Below, one piece after another: positions 7,945-15,590 of a stretch of DNA of 56,435 bases (the stretch's first letter is position 1; each line of letters opens with the position of its first letter). The notes under the pieces were generated by a model. It had not been told where the DNA came from. It worked only from the letters and a program-made list of their open reading frames with translations, and did no database searches. The DNA is taken from NCBI GenBank assembly GCA_041389885.1, contig JAWKRB010000043.1, forward strand, positions 1 to 56,435, written 5' to 3'. This stretch comes from JAWKRB01 sp041389885. Lineage in GTDB: Bacteria; Myxococcota_A; Polyangia; Polyangiales; Ga0077539. The position numbers and the translations under genes are program-made.

Positions 7945-8924
7945 CACCGCACCTCGACGCCGGCGGGGTGCACCCGCAGCTGCGCCACGGAGGCAGGGCT
8001 CCTGCGCGCGCGCACCTCCAGCACCGCGCCCACGACCGCGGCGACGGCGCCCGCGACCGCCACGCCGATGACCGCGTTCACCGCGGCGGCGCGGCCGTCG
8101 AGGGTCTCGCGCGCGGCGGAGAACTCCGCGGCGCAGTCGGCGCGGTAGGCCCCTCCGCAGCGGTCGGTGTAGGCGCTCGCGATGCGGTCGCCGTCGGCAC
8201 CGAGGCCGATGGCGGTGAGCGCCGCGACGCCGGTCACCGCGACGCCCCCCCAGAGGAGCACCGCGCCCACGCGCACGCCCCCCTCGACCTCGGGTCGCGG
8301 CGCCGCGTAGCAGAGCCCGTCGCGGAGCACGAGCCCGGGGGCGCACCGCGCGACCGTCGCCGGGCCGCGCGCCGCGGGGCGAGACGACTCCATCAGCACC
8401 TCCTCGAAGTGCGTGCCCCCGGCGTAGACCTGCACCTCGCGGCGGTAGTCGAGGTAGCCCTCGGCGCGCACGACGATCGCCACGGCGCCCGAGGCGACGC
8501 GCACGGGCTCGCGCAGCGGGAGGGTGCCCACGGAGACGCCGTTGATCTCCACCGTGGCCCCCGCGGGGCCGCGCACGAGCTCGACCCGCGCGAGGTGGCC
8601 GCGCACGTCGGCGAGGGTGGCGTCGAGGGTCAGCCGACGGCGCGAGACCCAGGGGTCGTCGAGGGCGAGGAGCTCGGTGAGGTGACGCTCGGCGGCGACC
8701 CAGCGCTCGAGCGCGACCTCGCACGCGGCGACCTCGCCCAGCGCGCGCGCGCCGCCCTCGCGCTCCACCGCCCGCGAGGCGAGGCGCAGGGCGTCTTCGT
8801 ATTGACCCGACTCGCGGAGCTCCGCCGCGCGGCGCAGGAGGATGTCGGCGTCGGACGACTGCGCGCACGCCGCGGCGGGCGCGGCGAGGACGGTCCCGAT
8901 CATCCAGAGGCTCCTCGCGCGCAC
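7941..8924 (-). CDS. TPR/PEGA-domain membrane protein
   Basis: The 327-residue protein begins with a signal peptide (RARSLWMIGTVLAAPAAACA). TPR-like helices (ADILLRRAAELRESGQYEDALRLASRAV) occupy ~residues 25-110. A PEGA-type beta domain (GATVEINGVSVGTLPL ... AIVVRAEGYLDYRREV) lies at ~118-175, and two membrane helices lie at ~218-240 and ~280-305. Such proteins are frequent in myxobacterial envelopes and are thought to mediate protein contacts. GTG 8924 is preferred to the internal ATG at 8903 because it keeps the positively charged signal start. A TAGAAT hexamer sits 7 nt before it with no Shine-Dalgarno sequence. The next gene overlaps its stop by 4 nt. Confidence 0.75.
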   Translation of the reverse strand: MRARSLWMIGTVLAAPAAACAQSSDADILLRRAAELRESGQYEDALRLASRAVEREGGARALGEVAACEVALERWVAAERHLTELLALDDPWVSRRRLTLDATLADVRGHLARVELVRGPAGATVEINGVSVGTLPLREPVRVASGAVAIVVRAEGYLDYRREVQVYAGGTHFEEVLMESSRPAARGPATVARCAPGLVLRDGLCYAAPRPEVEGGVRVGAVLLWGGVAVTGVAALTAIGLGADGDRIASAYTDRCGGAYRADCAAEFSAARETLDGRAAAVNAVIGVAVAGAVAAVVGAVLEVRARRSPASVAQLRVHPAGVEVRW

Positions 8925-8931
8925 GGCGCGA

Positions 8932-8969
8932 ATTCTACAGGCGACGACGGCGTCGCGCGACCCTAGACT
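8932..8969. promoter_or_regulatory. Divergent -10-like hexamers 7-8 nt from both start codons
   Basis: On the minus strand TAGAAT (8937-8932) lies 7 nt before the GTG at 8924. On the plus strand TAGACT (8964-8969) lies 8 nt before the ATG at 8978. Neither gene has a Shine-Dalgarno sequence. Both positions would place transcription starts at or within a few nt of the start codon. Confidence 0.5.
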
Positions 8970-8977
8970 TCGCCGCG

Positions 8978-9796
8978 ATGACGGCGACGCTCTCGCACAT
9001 GATCGCGGGCCCCGAGTCGGCGGCCCGCACGGCCTACGTGCTCCACGGGATCCTGGGCTCGAAGAGCAACTGGCGCTCGCTCTCGCGGCTCTTCGCCGCG
9101 CGCCTCGAGGGCTGGGCCTTCGTCGCCGTCGACCTGCGCGAGCACGGAGAGTCTCTGGGCTTCGCGCCGCCGCACACGCTCGCGGCGGTCACCGACGACC
9201 TCGCGCGGCTGTGCGCGACGCTCGGTCGCCCGCCCTCGGCGGTCATCGGGCACTCCTTCGGCGCGAAGTGCGCCCTGGCGTGGATGGACGCGAACCCGGC
9301 CCTCGACCGCGCGGTGATCCTCGACACGAACCCCGGCGCGCGGGAGAACGGCGCGGGCTCAGAGACCACCCTCGAGGTGCTCCGCACGCTGCACCGCGTG
9401 GGCGCGCGCTTCGCGTCGCGCGACGCGTTCGTCTCCGCGCTCACCGACGCGGGCACCGCGAGGGCCACCGCGCAGTGGCTCGCGATGAACCTCGTCGCGC
9501 GCGAGGGGGGCTACGCGTTTCGCCTCGACCTCGACGCCATCGACGCGCTCCTCGCGGACTACTTCGCCCGCGACCTCTGGCGCGTGCTCGAGGCCCCCTC
9601 GCCCGGCGCGCGCATCGAGTTCGTGGTGGGCGGTCGCTCGACGGTGCTCTCGGCCGAAGACCGCGCGCGCCTCGCCGACCTCGACGCGCGCCACGCCGGC
9701 CTCCGCGTGACCACCCTCCCCGAGGCGGACCACTGGGTGCACGTCGACGACCCCGGCGCGGTGACCGACGCGGTGCTGCGAGCCCTCGGGGGGTGA
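8978..9796 (+). CDS. Alpha/beta hydrolase (esterase-like)
   Basis: The 272-residue protein has a full alpha/beta hydrolase layout. The oxyanion-hole strand is VLHGILGS (21-28), DLREHG is at 52-57, the nucleophile elbow is GHSFGAK with Ser93, and the late histidine is in ADHWVHVDDP (~H252). The overall pattern is that of the YbfF/epoxide-hydrolase-like esterases. It has no signal peptide, so it is cytoplasmic. The substrate is not predictable. It stops exactly next to the stop of the convergent ceramidase-like gene (no gap). Confidence 0.85.
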   Translation: MTATLSHMIAGPESAARTAYVLHGILGSKSNWRSLSRLFAARLEGWAFVAVDLREHGESLGFAPPHTLAAVTDDLARLCATLGRPPSAVIGHSFGAKCALAWMDANPALDRAVILDTNPGARENGAGSETTLEVLRTLHRVGARFASRDAFVSALTDAGTARATAQWLAMNLVAREGGYAFRLDLDAIDALLADYFARDLWRVLEAPSPGARIEFVVGGRSTVLSAEDRARLADLDARHAGLRVTTLPEADHWVHVDDPGAVTDAVLRALGG

Positions 9797-11572
9797 CTAC
9801 CGCCCCGCGTCGGGGCGCCAGGTGACGAGGGAGACCATGGGGCGAAAGAGGTGGTCCTCGGCGTCGGGGCCGATGGAGTTGGTCTCTTCGTAGTGGTCGC
9901 CGCGCGCCTCGGCGATGTACGGCAGCACGGGGTTCAGCACGAAGTTGATCCTCGGCATGATGTAGCCGAGGAAGTCTTCGGTGAGGCCCGAGACGAAGGC
10001 CCAACGCACGCCGGGGTTCGCGAGGATCAAATCGCGGAGGTACGGCGCCGACGGCGCCTGCGCGAGGTCGACCCGGTTCTCGGTCTCGGTGAGCACGGGC
10101 TGCCCCCAGGACCACCGCGTGTCGTACCCCACCCAGAGCTCCGGGTGCAGCTCGCCCGGCGCGGAGATCGTCGCCACGGGGCCCACCTGGAGGTACGTCA
10201 CCCGCGACTCGATCCACGCCAGGTTGTTGCGCCCCAAGGGCCTACGCGGGTCCCAGTACAAGAGCTCGCGGTCGAAGAGCCGCTGGTTGTACCCGATGGC
10301 GTAGCGCTGGTTCTCGACCCGCGCGAGGATCCCCGCGGTTCGATAGCTCAGCGGCGCCTCGGCGACGTCCACCCCCTCGCGCGCGAGGGCCTGAAGCCCC
10401 AGCCTCGCGACGTTGCGTCCCGCCGCCGCGGCCTTGGCGAGGCCCGCCTCGCGAATGGGCTGGCCGTCTTCGCCCAGGGGCGCGACGCCCCCGCCGGGGC
10501 CGACCTGTCCGCCCAGCGCGCCGTTGATGAACACCGTGGTCCCCCCGAGGCCCGCGAGGCCCTCGGAGGAGAGGCCCTGCTCCAGGGTGTCTCGCAGGGT
10601 GTGCACGTAGTCGGCCGAGAGCAGGTTGTTGCGCGAGCCCGTGTACTCCGGGTGCGACGACCAGTTGACCCAGGTGGCGATGGTGCGGGTCGGGTCGTCT
10701 TCGCGGGTGAAGCGCACGAGGGTCAAGGTGGGGTCGTAGAGCACCGGGTCGCGGGTGTCGTTCACGTACGAGAGGGTCGAGCCCATGGGGTCGACCGCGA
10801 GGGTCTGCGCGACGCGCATGCGCGCGGGCGCGGCGCTCATCACCGCCGCGCGAATGGCCTCGGCGGCGCGGCGGCGCACCAGCGCCTGGTACTCCGGGTT
10901 GCGCTCCGAGGTCACCAGGGAGGGACCCCAGATGCCGATGGTGTCGACGGCCTCGTGGTCGTGCGTCGACGCGAGGATCACCTTGTCGAGGTCGAGGCCC
11001 TGGAGCATCGGGTCGGCGCGCACCCGGTCCATCTCGTTGGCGAAGAAGCCCACGCAGTCGATCACGGCGAGGGCCACGGAGACGTCGTTCCAGCGCAGCG
11101 CGAGGGCGCGCACCTCGAGGTCGTCGTGCACGCCGCGGGCGGGGCGCGCGTTGCCGAAGCCCGCGATCCACGCCGCGTCGAAGACGCCGTTGCCGTTGCG
11201 GTCGACGAAGGCCTCGCCCTCGCCGGGCTGAAAGCGCCCGTCGTTGTTGAGGTCGGTCCAGTCCCAGGCGCCGTTGTTGTTGGCGTCGGTCCAGTCGCTC
11301 TCGTAGTCGACGGGGTTGATGTTCGCGCGGGCGACGCCGACGTACAGCCGCCCGTCTCCCTCGCCGCGGCAGTGGTCCCTGCCGGGGCACCAGTCCTCGG
11401 GCCCCCGATACGGAACGATGTCAGGCCCCGTGTCCGCGGCGACGTCGACGCTCGCGTCGAGGGCGACATCGACCGCCGCCGCGTCGAGGGACGCGTCGGG
11501 CGGCGAGGCCGCGCGCTCGCACGCGGACGACAGGCACATCCCCAACACCACCAGCGCAGCGGTCGGTCGCAT
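9797..11572 (-). CDS. Neutral ceramidase-like lipoprotein, probable loss of catalytic Ser
   Basis: The start is ATG 11572, giving a lipobox LSSAC at residue ~18 and an Asp/Ala-rich linker; 591 residues. From ~residue 76 it follows the neutral/alkaline ceramidase N-terminal pattern: VGVARANINP, GVHDDLEVRALAL, LASTHDHEAVDTIGIWG (keeping HxH metal ligands) and NWSSHPEY. The segment equivalent to the family's GDVSPN nucleophile reads INGALGGQVGP and lacks the serine. A Ca-binding, EF-hand/dockerin-like insert (DANNNGAWD, LNNDGRF, DRNGNGVFD; ~residues 90-130) is unusual for the family. TATCGT lies 7 nt before the start. It is probably a surface hydrolase homologue; the reaction is uncertain. Confidence 0.75.
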   Translation of the reverse strand: MRPTAALVVLGMCLSSACERAASPPDASLDAAAVDVALDASVDVAADTGPDIVPYRGPEDWCPGRDHCRGEGDGRLYVGVARANINPVDYESDWTDANNNGAWDWTDLNNDGRFQPGEGEAFVDRNGNGVFDAAWIAGFGNARPARGVHDDLEVRALALRWNDVSVALAVIDCVGFFANEMDRVRADPMLQGLDLDKVILASTHDHEAVDTIGIWGPSLVTSERNPEYQALVRRRAAEAIRAAVMSAAPARMRVAQTLAVDPMGSTLSYVNDTRDPVLYDPTLTLVRFTREDDPTRTIATWVNWSSHPEYTGSRNNLLSADYVHTLRDTLEQGLSSEGLAGLGGTTVFINGALGGQVGPGGGVAPLGEDGQPIREAGLAKAAAAGRNVARLGLQALAREGVDVAEAPLSYRTAGILARVENQRYAIGYNQRLFDRELLYWDPRRPLGRNNLAWIESRVTYLQVGPVATISAPGELHPELWVGYDTRWSWGQPVLTETENRVDLAQAPSAPYLRDLILANPGVRWAFVSGLTEDFLGYIMPRINFVLNPVLPYIAEARGDHYEETNSIGPDAEDHLFRPMVSLVTWRPDAGR

Positions 11573-11664
11573 CGCGGCGACGATAAGACAACTCACGCGG
11601 CCAGGCACCGCCCCTCCACGCCCCACTTGAGCGCGGGGCACACTTCGTCCATCGTCCCCGCGCG

Positions 11665-12327
11665 ATGGCAGACCACGACTCTCGGGAGGGTGCTTCGTAC
11701 GCGAACCGCGCGATCGTCGAGTGGCTCGACGCGCTGCACCACCCCCTCGATGCCGCGGCGCAGCGGGCCTTCGACTCGCCCGGCGTCGAGGGCATCCCCG
11801 CCGTGCAGGTGGGGCGACCCGAGGCCGCGCTGCTGTCTCTCCTGCTGCGGCTCCACGGCGCGCGCAAGGTCGTCGAGGTGGGCGCGCTCGCGGGCTTCTC
11901 GGCGCTCAACATCGCCCGCGCGCTGCCCCCCGAGGGCCACCTCTGGACCGTGGAGTTCTCCCCCCGCCACGCGGCGATCACCCGCGCGAACCTCGACGCC
12001 GCGGGGCTCTCGACGCGGGTGACGGTGCGCGAGGGCGCCGGCGCCGACGTGCTCCCCACGCTCTCGCCCGAGGGGCCCTTCGACGCGGTGTTCCTCGACG
12101 CCGACAAGGCCGGGTACCTCGGCTACGCGCGGTGGGCCGACGAGAACCTCCGCCCCGGCGGGATGCTCATCGCCGACAACACCTTTCTCTTCGGCAGGCT
12201 CCTCGAAGACAGCGAAGAGGCCGAGAAGGTGCGCGCGTTTCACCAGTTCGCGCGGGCGCGCTTCGACACCCACCACGTGCCGACGCCCGACGGGATGCTC
12301 GTGGGCCTCAAGCGCGCGGCGCCCTGA
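11665..12327 (+). CDS. Class I SAM-dependent O-methyltransferase (COMT-like)
   Basis: This 220-residue protein has the caffeoyl-CoA/catechol O-methyltransferase pattern. The SAM-binding strand VVEVGALAGFSALNIA is at ~69-84, WTVEFSPRHAAITRANL follows, the metal-binding FDAVFLDADKAGYLGYA is at ~133-149, and MLIADN is at ~166-171. Length is normal for the family. It is probably a cytoplasmic divalent-metal-dependent O-methyltransferase acting on a small molecule; the neighbours do not define a pathway. It reads toward moaA with a 51-nt gap. Confidence 0.88.
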   Translation: MADHDSREGASYANRAIVEWLDALHHPLDAAAQRAFDSPGVEGIPAVQVGRPEAALLSLLLRLHGARKVVEVGALAGFSALNIARALPPEGHLWTVEFSPRHAAITRANLDAAGLSTRVTVREGAGADVLPTLSPEGPFDAVFLDADKAGYLGYARWADENLRPGGMLIADNTFLFGRLLEDSEEAEKVRAFHQFARARFDTHHVPTPDGMLVGLKRAAP

Positions 12328-12378
12328 TCCCCTTCGCGGCTTGCCACGGAGGGACCGCGGTCTGACACTGCCCCCTCG

Positions 12379-13407
12379 ATGGTCTTCGCGCTCCCCGTCC
12401 TCGATGTGCGGCCGCCCCGGCAGACCGGCGCGCTCCTCGTCGAGCGCGCGTCGCCCAGGCTCGTGCGCGTGTCGGTCACCGACCGCTGCGACATGGCCTG
12501 CGTGTACTGCAGGCCGTCCATGCGCGACGGCTACCTCCCCGCCGAAGACCGCCTCGACGCCGCGCAGTGGGAGGCCCTGCTCTCGGCGCTCGTGCGCGAG
12601 GGCGTGCGCCGGGTGCGCATCACCGGCGGAGAGCCCCTGCTGTTCAAGGGGATCCTCGACGTCGTGCGCCGGGTGCGCGCGCTGGGCGTCGACGACCTCG
12701 CGCTCACCACCAACGCGTCTCGCCTCGCGACCCTCGCGGGCCCGCTGCGCGACGCGGGGCTCCAGCGGGTGAACATCTCCATCGACACCCTCGACCCCGC
12801 GCGCTTCGCGAGGCTCACCCGCGGCGGGCGCCTCGACGAGGTGCTGCGCGGCGTCGACGCGGCGCTCGAGGCGGGCTTCGACGAGGTGAAGACCAACTCC
12901 GTGGTCCTGCGCGGAGAGAACGACGGAGAGCTCGCGGAGATCACCCGGTGGGCGTGGTCCAAGGGGATCACGCCGAGGTTCCTCGAGGTGATGGGCGTCG
13001 GCGAGGGCGGGCGCATGTGGCGCGAGGCGCTGGTGCCCGTGCGCGAGATGCGCGAGGCGCTGGCCCCGCTGCTGCGCGACGACGACGCGCGCCCCGAGCG
13101 CGACCGGGGCCCCGCGCGCTACGTGAGCTCCCGCGACGGCGCGCGGCGCGTGGGGTTCATCTCGGGGAGCAGCGACACGTACTGCGCGGGCTGCGACCGG
13201 CTGCGCGCCACCAGCGACGGCGTGCTGCGCCCGTGCCTCGCGACCAACGACGGCGTCGACGCCGCCGACGCGCTGCGCCCCGACGCCGCCCCCGGCGCCG
13301 TAGCGAGCCGGCTGCGCGAGGCCTGGGCGATGAAGCCCGACGCGAGCTGGAAGGGCTGCACCGAGGTCACCGCCCGCGCCGTCTCCATGCGCGGGACGGG
13401 GGGATGA
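12379..13407 (+). CDS. moaA: GTP 3',8-cyclase MoaA (molybdenum cofactor biosynthesis)
   Basis: The 342-residue radical-SAM enzyme converts GTP to 3',8-cyclo-GTP, the first step of molybdopterin synthesis. The N-terminal [4Fe-4S] motif CxxxCxxC is at C37, C41 and C44. ITGGEPLL follows at 81-88. The second C-terminal cluster is at C269, C272 (YCAGCDRLR) and C286. The protein ends in a Gly-Gly pair, as known for MoaA. All diagnostic residues are present, so it should be functional. The xdhC gene starts 7 nt after its stop, consistent with a cofactor operon. No moaC, moeA or mobA gene is present in the window. Confidence 0.95.
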   Translation: MVFALPVLDVRPPRQTGALLVERASPRLVRVSVTDRCDMACVYCRPSMRDGYLPAEDRLDAAQWEALLSALVREGVRRVRITGGEPLLFKGILDVVRRVRALGVDDLALTTNASRLATLAGPLRDAGLQRVNISIDTLDPARFARLTRGGRLDEVLRGVDAALEAGFDEVKTNSVVLRGENDGELAEITRWAWSKGITPRFLEVMGVGEGGRMWREALVPVREMREALAPLLRDDDARPERDRGPARYVSSRDGARRVGFISGSSDTYCAGCDRLRATSDGVLRPCLATNDGVDAADALRPDAAPGAVASRLREAWAMKPDASWKGCTEVTARAVSMRGTGG

Positions 13408-13414
13408 CCCCGCG

Positions 13415-14239
13415 ATGTCCGACGAGCGCGAGCTGCCCGTGGCGAGGGCCGCGGAGCTCCACACCCTCCTCCGCGCCCTCGCCGACGCCTGCGCGGCGGG
13501 GCGCGGCGCGCTCCTCGCGACCGTCACCGCGCGCCGGGGGAGCACCCCCGCGACGCCCGGACAGAAGCTCCTGCTCCTCGACGACCTGCGCTGCCTCGGC
13601 ACCCTCGGCGGCGGCGCGCTGGAGCGCAGCGTGCTCGAAGAACTTTTCGCGGGGCTCCCGCGGGTGCGCGCGGGCGAGAGCGCCTCGGTCACCCGCAGCT
13701 ACGCGCTCACCCGCGGCCTCGGCATGTGCTGCGGGGGCTCGGTCGACGTGCTGATCGAGGGCTTCGGCGCGGCCTTCGTCGTGGGCGTCGTGGGCGCGGG
13801 TCACGTCGCCGCGGCGCTCGCGCCGGTGCTCGCGACGCTGGGCTTCTCGGTGCACGTCGCCGACGACCGCGAGGGCTTCGCGACGCCCGAGCGGCTCCCC
13901 GGCGCGACCGCGCACCTCGGCGGCTTCACGGCGCTGCGCGAGGTCGTGCCCACGCGCGGCGCGCTGCTGGTGATGACCCACGACCACGGCCTCGACCAGG
14001 ACGCCATCGAGTGGGCGCTGCGCGAGGGCTACGCCTTCGTGGGCGGCGTGGGCAGCCGCGCGAAGCGCCTGCGCTGCGCCGCGCGCCTCGAGGCCCGGGG
14101 CTTCTCCCCCGACGACGTCGCGCGGGTGCGCATGCCCCTGGGCGTCGCCATCGGCGCGCGCACCCCCGAAGAGATCGCGGTGTCGATCGCGGCGGAGCTC
14201 GTGGCGTGGCGCCGGGGCGCGCTCGCGGCGCCGCGTTGA
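13415..14239 (+). CDS. xdhC: XdhC family molybdenum cofactor insertion/maturation protein
   Basis: The 274-residue protein has the two-domain XdhC/CoxI layout. The N-terminal domain contains TARRGSTPATPG and the Cys motif GLGMCCGGSVDV (C105, C106). The C-terminal Rossmann-like domain starts with VVGAGHVAAAL (~125-135). Family members bind molybdenum cofactor and deliver it to xanthine dehydrogenase/CO-dehydrogenase-type enzymes, but no such enzyme is encoded here. Its place directly after moaA supports the Moco role. Confidence 0.88.
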   Translation: MSDERELPVARAAELHTLLRALADACAAGRGALLATVTARRGSTPATPGQKLLLLDDLRCLGTLGGGALERSVLEELFAGLPRVRAGESASVTRSYALTRGLGMCCGGSVDVLIEGFGAAFVVGVVGAGHVAAALAPVLATLGFSVHVADDREGFATPERLPGATAHLGGFTALREVVPTRGALLVMTHDHGLDQDAIEWALREGYAFVGGVGSRAKRLRCAARLEARGFSPDDVARVRMPLGVAIGARTPEEIAVSIAAELVAWRRGALAAPR

Positions 14240-14282
14240 CCTCCCGAGTCCGACGCCGCATGTATGCCCACCCGAGGACACG

Positions 14283-15551
14283 ATGAACGACTCCAAGCTC
14301 CCGGAGGGTCGGCTCGCGCGACTCGCGCGCATGGCCTCGCTGGGCGCGCGCACCGGCGCGAGCCTGCTGCTCTCTGACACCGGCGAGGCCGCGGCGAAGA
14401 GCGCGCTCGAGGTGCTGGGCAACCTCCGAGGGCTCGCGGCGAAGGCGGGGCAGATGGCCAGCTACGTCGACGGGGTGGTCCCCGACGCGCACCGCGACGC
14501 GTACGAGGCGACGCTCCGGGGGCTGCGCGCGGCCGCGCCCACGTCGTCGCCCGAAGAGACCCGCGCCACGGTCGAGCGCGAGCTCGGCGCGCCCATCTCG
14601 GAGCTCTTCGCGACGTGGGAGGTGCGGCCCTTCGCGAGCGCGTCGATCGGGCAGGTGCACCGCGCGACCCTCGCCGACGGCCGCGAGGTCGCGGTGAAGG
14701 TGCAGCACCCGGGCATCGACCGCGCGATCGAGAGCGACCTCAAGAACGCCGGCGCGCTCGAGGGCGTGGTCTCGACCTTCGCGCCCAGAGAGGCGCAGTC
14801 GCGGCGCACCTTCGAGGAGGTCGCCGCGCGCTTTCGCGAGGAGCTCGACTACGGCCTGGAGGCCGACCACGCCGAGCTCTTCACCCGGCTCCACGAGGGC
14901 GACGCCGCGGTGCACATCCCCGCGGTGATTCGCGAGCGCAGCGCGCGCCGGGTGATCACCACCGAGCTGGTGCGGGGCTGGTCGTTCGAAGAGGCCGCCG
15001 CGCGCCCCGAGGCCGAGCGCCGCGCCTGGGCCGAGACGCTGTGGCGCTTCGTGTTCCGCGGCACCCTGGTGGGCCACGCGTTCAACGCCGACCCACACCC
15101 GGGCAACTACATCTTTCACGAGGGCGGCCGGGTGACCTTTCTCGACTTCGGCTGCGTGCAGCGCCTCGAGGCCGAGAACGTGCGCGCGGCGCGGGCGATT
15201 CACCGCGCGGCCGTCGCCCGCGACGAGGCGGCGTTTCGCGAGGGCCTGCGCGAGATGCTCTCGCTCCGCGGCGGCGCGTGGGAGGACTTCACCCAGGGCT
15301 ACGTGCGCCGCTGCTTCGAGCCGCTCTTCGCGTCGCCCTTTCACATCACCCGCGACTGGGTCGCCGAGCTCACCCGCTCGGTCACCCGGGTGAAGCCCGT
15401 GCTGCTGAGCAAGGGCTCGGGCTTCGTGCCCATGAAGCCCGGCATGGCGCTGATGAACCGGCTGCAATTCGGCTTCTACTCGGTGCTCGCCCGCCTCGAC
15501 GTCGCGGTCGACTACGCGGCGGTGGAGCGGGGCTTTCTCCCCGAGGCGTGA
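14283..15551 (+). CDS. ABC1/UbiB (AarF) family atypical kinase
   Basis: The 422-residue protein has all ABC1-family marks: KAGQ at 54-57, the Ala-rich nucleotide loop PFASASIGQVH at ~116-126, VAVKVQHPG with Lys139, ADPHPGN and FLDFG (~residues 275-300). The family supports ubiquinone synthesis or lipid homeostasis through ATPase/kinase-like activity. A CGAGGA element lies ~6 nt upstream of the ATG. No ubiquinone synthesis gene is next to it, so the exact role is open. Confidence 0.9.
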   Translation: MNDSKLPEGRLARLARMASLGARTGASLLLSDTGEAAAKSALEVLGNLRGLAAKAGQMASYVDGVVPDAHRDAYEATLRGLRAAAPTSSPEETRATVERELGAPISELFATWEVRPFASASIGQVHRATLADGREVAVKVQHPGIDRAIESDLKNAGALEGVVSTFAPREAQSRRTFEEVAARFREELDYGLEADHAELFTRLHEGDAAVHIPAVIRERSARRVITTELVRGWSFEEAAARPEAERRAWAETLWRFVFRGTLVGHAFNADPHPGNYIFHEGGRVTFLDFGCVQRLEAENVRAARAIHRAAVARDEAAFREGLREMLSLRGGAWEDFTQGYVRRCFEPLFASPFHITRDWVAELTRSVTRVKPVLLSKGSGFVPMKPGMALMNRLQFGFYSVLARLDVAVDYAAVERGFLPEA

Positions 15552-15590
15552 CGCGCGCCGCGCCCGAGGTGCGGTAGTCTCGGCGGCACG

